A stretch of DNA of 64,000 nt from Paenarthrobacter sp. (lineage in GTDB: Bacteria > Actinomycetota > Actinomycetes > Actinomycetales > Micrococcaceae): NCBI GenBank assembly GCA_031179305.1, contig JAPSHX010000001.1, positions 1 through 64,000 of the forward strand, written 5' to 3'. A program made the position numbers and the translations under genes. The notes below the pieces were generated by a model. That model was not told the origin of the DNA and searched no databases. It saw nothing but the letters and a program-made list of their open reading frames with translations. Positions 60,254-64,000 of this stretch are shown in pieces; the first letter of the stretch is position 1; every line of letters begins with the position of its first letter.

Positions 60254-60301
60254 TGTTCTCTACTGCGCTTTCGGCGTTGTGTTCTCTACTGCGCCTTCGG
60301 C
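60254..60301. repeat. Duplicated 22-bp 3' end of the MFS gene
   Basis: TGTTCTCTACTGCG starts two 22-bp copies (60254-60275 and 60280-60301, one mismatch, 26-bp period). The inner copy carries the last codons and stop of the MFS gene; the outer one lies beyond the stop. Confidence 0.8.
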
Positions 60302-61836
60302 ACACGCCGGAGTACGACGGCGGCGAGCACTGCCGCGCCGGCCATCAGCACCAGCCCAATCGCCGCAGTGATGTGGACGCCGGACTCGAAAGCTGTCCGG
60401 GCGGCCACCGTCAGCGCCTCCGACAATGGGGCCGGAAGGGCAGCCGCAGCATCAACTGCGCCTGCGAGCGTTTCGGTGGACTTGCCGGCCGCTTGCGAGG
60501 AGACACCGTCCGGGATGATGAGGTTGTGCTGGTAAGAAGCAGTGAGGATCGAGCCAAGCACGGCCGTTCCCAGGAGCGACCCCAACTCATATCCGGTCTC
60601 GGAAATGGCCGAGGCGGCGCCGGACTTGTCGGCCGGTACTGAGGCAAGGATGAGATCGTTGGAGATGGTCTCCGCGGCCCCAACGCCCACTGCGAGTACG
60701 GTCAGGGCTGACAACAGGAATACGGGTCCACTGCCGTGGTCACCCACAACCACAATCAGGTAACCAGCGGCGCTAAGCGTCAGGCCCGCGGCCACAACAA
60801 AACCAGGCCGTACACGCTTGACCAGCGGCACCACCAGCAGGCCGGCGATGACCGTGGCCAGGAGAGCAGGAATCATCGCGATGCCGGCCTCCATGGGGGA
60901 CTGGCCCTCAACAAGTTGCAGGTGCTGGGCGAAGAAGTAGATGAAGCCCGTCATGGAGAAAAGGGACAGGACGTTCGCCACGATTGCGGTACTGAACACC
61001 TTGTTCTGGAACAAGGAGACGTCCAGCATGGGGCTCTCGATCCGCTGCTGGCGGCGAACGAAGATTATGCCCATCACCACGCCGAAGCCCATAAAGAAGG
61101 CTGCGGACGCCCCGAAACCATGAACCGCGAATTCCTTGATGCCGTAAACGAACGGCGCCATGGTGACCACGGACAGGACAATGCTGGGCACATCCACCCG
61201 ACCAGGATTTGCGTCCTTGGACTCGGGAATCAGCACCCGGCCGAAGACCAGGAGCGGCAGGAGCAGGAAAGCCGCCACCAGGAACACGGCACCCCACCAG
61301 TAGTGCTCCACCAGCCAGCCACCGAAGATAGGACCGAGAGCAGCCCCGCCGGAGAAACCGGCGGCCCAGACGGCGATCGCGAGCCGACGCCGGTTGGGAT
61401 CGGTGAAGATGTTCCGGATCAGCGACAGGGTTGACGGCATCAGCATGGCGCCGAAGACGCCAAGGCCTGCGCGGCCGGCGATGAGCCATTCGGCGGATGG
61501 TGCGAAAGCGGTAGCAGCCGAAACCGCCGCGAAGCCCGTGCTGCCGATCAGTAGCAGCCGCCGTCGTCCGATCCTGTCGCCCAGGTTGCCCATGGACACC
61601 AGCAACGCGGCCAACACCAACGGATAGGCGTCAACAATCCATAGCAATTGGACACCGCCCACGTCCAACGAGCGGGCGATTTCAGGCAGGGCAAAGGTGA
61701 GCGCGGTGTTATCGACGGCCACCAGCAGCACCGGAAACATCAGGAGTGCCAGTGCCGTCCAGTCGCGCCACGGTGCTGCCTGGCCCTTCACGGGATAGGT
61801 GGAACGGGGTGCTTGGGTTGAGGACGGCGAGAACAT
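60286..61836 (-). CDS. MFS drug-efflux transporter (DHA2, 14-helix type)
   Basis: A 516-residue transporter with 14 predicted helices. Signatures: VAVDNTALTFALPEIARSL in helix 1 (the D-x-T-x-x-x-x-A-L-P motif), the loop GNLGDRIGRRRLLLIG, and ERAGLGVFGAMLMPSTLSL-like text (seen as GRAGLGVFGAMLMPSTLSL) for motif C. It should export cationic or other toxic compounds. It is divergent from a TetR gene and its start is 7 bp from their shared operator. ATG at 61836 is chosen because the upstream in-frame extension reads through the operator. Confidence 0.9.
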   Translation of the reverse strand: MFSPSSTQAPRSTYPVKGQAAPWRDWTALALLMFPVLLVAVDNTALTFALPEIARSLDVGGVQLLWIVDAYPLVLAALLVSMGNLGDRIGRRRLLLIGSTGFAAVSAATAFAPSAEWLIAGRAGLGVFGAMLMPSTLSLIRNIFTDPNRRRLAIAVWAAGFSGGAALGPIFGGWLVEHYWWGAVFLVAAFLLLPLLVFGRVLIPESKDANPGRVDVPSIVLSVVTMAPFVYGIKEFAVHGFGASAAFFMGFGVVMGIIFVRRQQRIESPMLDVSLFQNKVFSTAIVANVLSLFSMTGFIYFFAQHLQLVEGQSPMEAGIAMIPALLATVIAGLLVVPLVKRVRPGFVVAAGLTLSAAGYLIVVVGDHGSGPVFLLSALTVLAVGVGAAETISNDLILASVPADKSGAASAISETGYELGSLLGTAVLGSILTASYQHNLIIPDGVSSQAAGKSTETLAGAVDAAAALPAPLSEALTVAARTAFESGVHITAAIGLVLMAGAAVLAAVVLRRVPKAQ

Positions 61837-61842
61837 GCAGCT

Positions 61843-61868
61843 AACTATACCGTCCAGACGGTATAGTT
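61843..61868. promoter_or_regulatory. TetR operator, 26-bp perfect palindrome
   Basis: AACTATACCGTC (61843-61854) and GACGGTATAGTT (61857-61868) are perfectly inverted around CA, between the MFS start and the tetR start. TATAC/GTATA sub-elements also suit -10 boxes, so bound repressor would block both promoters. Confidence 0.85.
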
Positions 61869-61908
61869 TCAAATAGAAGCCCGCAAGCCTTTAGGGAATG
61901 ATGGACAC

Positions 61909-62448
61909 ATGCCACGAAAACCAGTTGCCCGGGACGCCGTCCTGGATGCCTTCGAAGCCCTCCTTATCGAGGTAGGGGAGCGTGCCGCCACGCTCGACGC
62001 CGTTGCCAAGCGGGCAGGCGTGTCCAAGGGTGGGCTGCTCTACCACTTTCCCAATAAGGAAGCGCTGATCACGGCACTTCTGGAACGTCTGGACCTGCTC
62101 GCCCAGGAAGATACCGAACAGATGAAGGCTGCGCCTGACGGTTCGGCTGCCTACTTCATCCGCTCCTCGCTCTGGGCAGATACCCCCATGGACCGGGCTT
62201 TCGTCGCTGCCACAAGACTGGCCGAAGTGGCCCACGAGGAAACCCGCCGCAGGTTTGCCGCGATCCAACAACAGTGGTTGGACGTGCTCGCTGAGGACGT
62301 CGGACCGGAGGTCGCAAAGGCCGTCAGCTACATGGGTGACGGACTCTATTTCAATGCGATTTTTGAAGGCGGACAGGAGGGTGGCAACGCCGGGCGGGAG
62401 GCCGACGTCGAAATCCTGCTGGGAGTCCTTGACCGGTTGCGGAAGTAG
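61909..62448 (+). CDS. TetR-family repressor of the MFS efflux gene
   Basis: A 179-residue TetR protein. The DNA-binding domain is AVLDAFEALLIEVGERAATLDAVAKRAGVSKGGLLYHFPNKEALI (residues ~9-53), with the canonical GVSKGGLLYHF recognition helix. The C-terminal domain is helical and would bind the inducer. It is divergent from the DHA2 transporter, with the palindrome between them. Ligand unknown. Confidence 0.92.
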   Translation: MPRKPVARDAVLDAFEALLIEVGERAATLDAVAKRAGVSKGGLLYHFPNKEALITALLERLDLLAQEDTEQMKAAPDGSAAYFIRSSLWADTPMDRAFVAATRLAEVAHEETRRRFAAIQQQWLDVLAEDVGPEVAKAVSYMGDGLYFNAIFEGGQEGGNAGREADVEILLGVLDRLRK

Positions 62449-62548
62449 CGGGTCATCCATTTGCTGCAGGGCACGGCACGTAGGACAATTAACCCTTGTG
62501 GCGTGCCCTACACGGCGCCCACGCACAACTGAACATGCCTTTCATCTG

Positions 62549-62772
62549 CGGCGGGAGAGTCCTGCAAGTAAGTGATGCAGGCGCCGTAGGAGCAAACCCT
62601 CCCCAGGAATCTCTCAGGCCCACGCACCGCCGCGGCTAGGCAACTCTGGAAAGCAGCAGGCACTCAGCCCACCTTCGGGTCAAAGAGTGCTGTGCTCACC
62701 GACGGTGCAAGCGATGGTTGTTCACGCAACGCGCGGAAACTCTCAGGTCCAATACAGAGCGGGGAGGAACCC
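62549..62772 (+). promoter_or_regulatory. Tandem glycine riboswitch upstream of gcvP
   Basis: Two glycine aptamers in a row. Aptamer 1 runs from GGCGGGAGAGTCC through GCGCCGTAGGAGCAAACC, AATCTCTCAGGCCC and AACTCTGGAAAG (to about 62652). Aptamer 2 ends with GCGGAAACTCTCAGGTCC and AATACAGAGCGGGGAGG (to about 62772). The CTCTCAGG boxes and the GGAGAGT start are the conserved cores. It lies directly upstream of gcvP, where glycine riboswitches switch on the cleavage system at high glycine. Confidence 0.9.
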
Positions 62773-62819
62773 AGCCGCTGTGGCGTACCCAAACGCCGCC
62801 CAAGTAATGGAGTTCCTTC

Positions 62820-64000
<1,181 letters not shown>

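Overview
The window looks like chromosomal DNA of a high-GC soil actinobacterium, most likely Arthrobacter/Paenarthrobacter (Micrococcaceae). The basis is high GC with frequent GTG/TTG starts, several mainly actinobacterial families (DUF4032, DUF3040, DUF4193, DUF222-HNH) and gene content rich in plant-polymer sugar and aromatic-acid catabolism. The genus is an inference from style and gene order; no database was searched. No CRISPR array, intact transposase or intact integrase is visible.

Layout. 1-375: the 3' tip of a 23S rRNA, a 5S rRNA and the rRNA operon terminator. 437-1445: an AHSA1-like protein and a GNAT acetyltransferase. 1453-10397: a maltodextrin regulon, with lacI and alpha-glucosidase on the minus strand and malEFG plus a second GH13 enzyme on the plus strand, around two LacI-type operators. 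10499-20456: housekeeping and carbohydrate genes (GlcD-like oxidase, GH20 hexosaminidase, an orphan MsiK/UgpC-type sugar ABC ATPase, otsAB, a DsbA-like membrane protein). 20573-23670: tRNA-Thr followed by a small accessory island with a Fic protein, an HTH protein and a frameshifted AbiEii-like nucleotidyltransferase remnant. 23851-32208: a DedA protein, then a fructan regulon (lacI, ABC permeases, binding protein and a cytoplasmic GH32 on minus; an exported GH32 on plus). The two GH32 genes share a control region with three LacI-type operators exactly 44 bp apart.

32235-40338: mixed genes (RibD-like reductase, RecQ helicase, NAD(P)H-hydrate dehydratase, histidine phosphatase, NDH-2, YqeY, DUF72). 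40742-47835: a MarR-controlled cluster that matches, gene for gene, the p-hydroxycinnamate (cou) side-chain pathway known from Rhodococcus, with an added acyl-CoA dehydrogenase. 48002-57832: DUF805, L-2-hydroxyglutarate oxidase, DUF4193, an amino-acid permease behind an internally deleted agmatine deiminase, a DUF222-HNH protein, a second-type methionine aminopeptidase with an XRE partner, and a cupin-XRE/flavoprotein divergon. 57917-64000: small and metabolic genes, a TetR/MFS efflux pair around a 26-bp perfect palindrome, and a tandem glycine riboswitch leading into gcvP, which runs off the window end.

How it fits together. Two carbohydrate importers lack their own ATPase, and the orphan ATPase between them is the obvious shared motor. 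Most regulators sit next to a visible palindromic operator in their own divergent promoter. The least explained parts are the triple-operator fructan promoter, the modified cou cluster, the tRNA-linked Fic island, and two long perfect hairpins without T-tracts.
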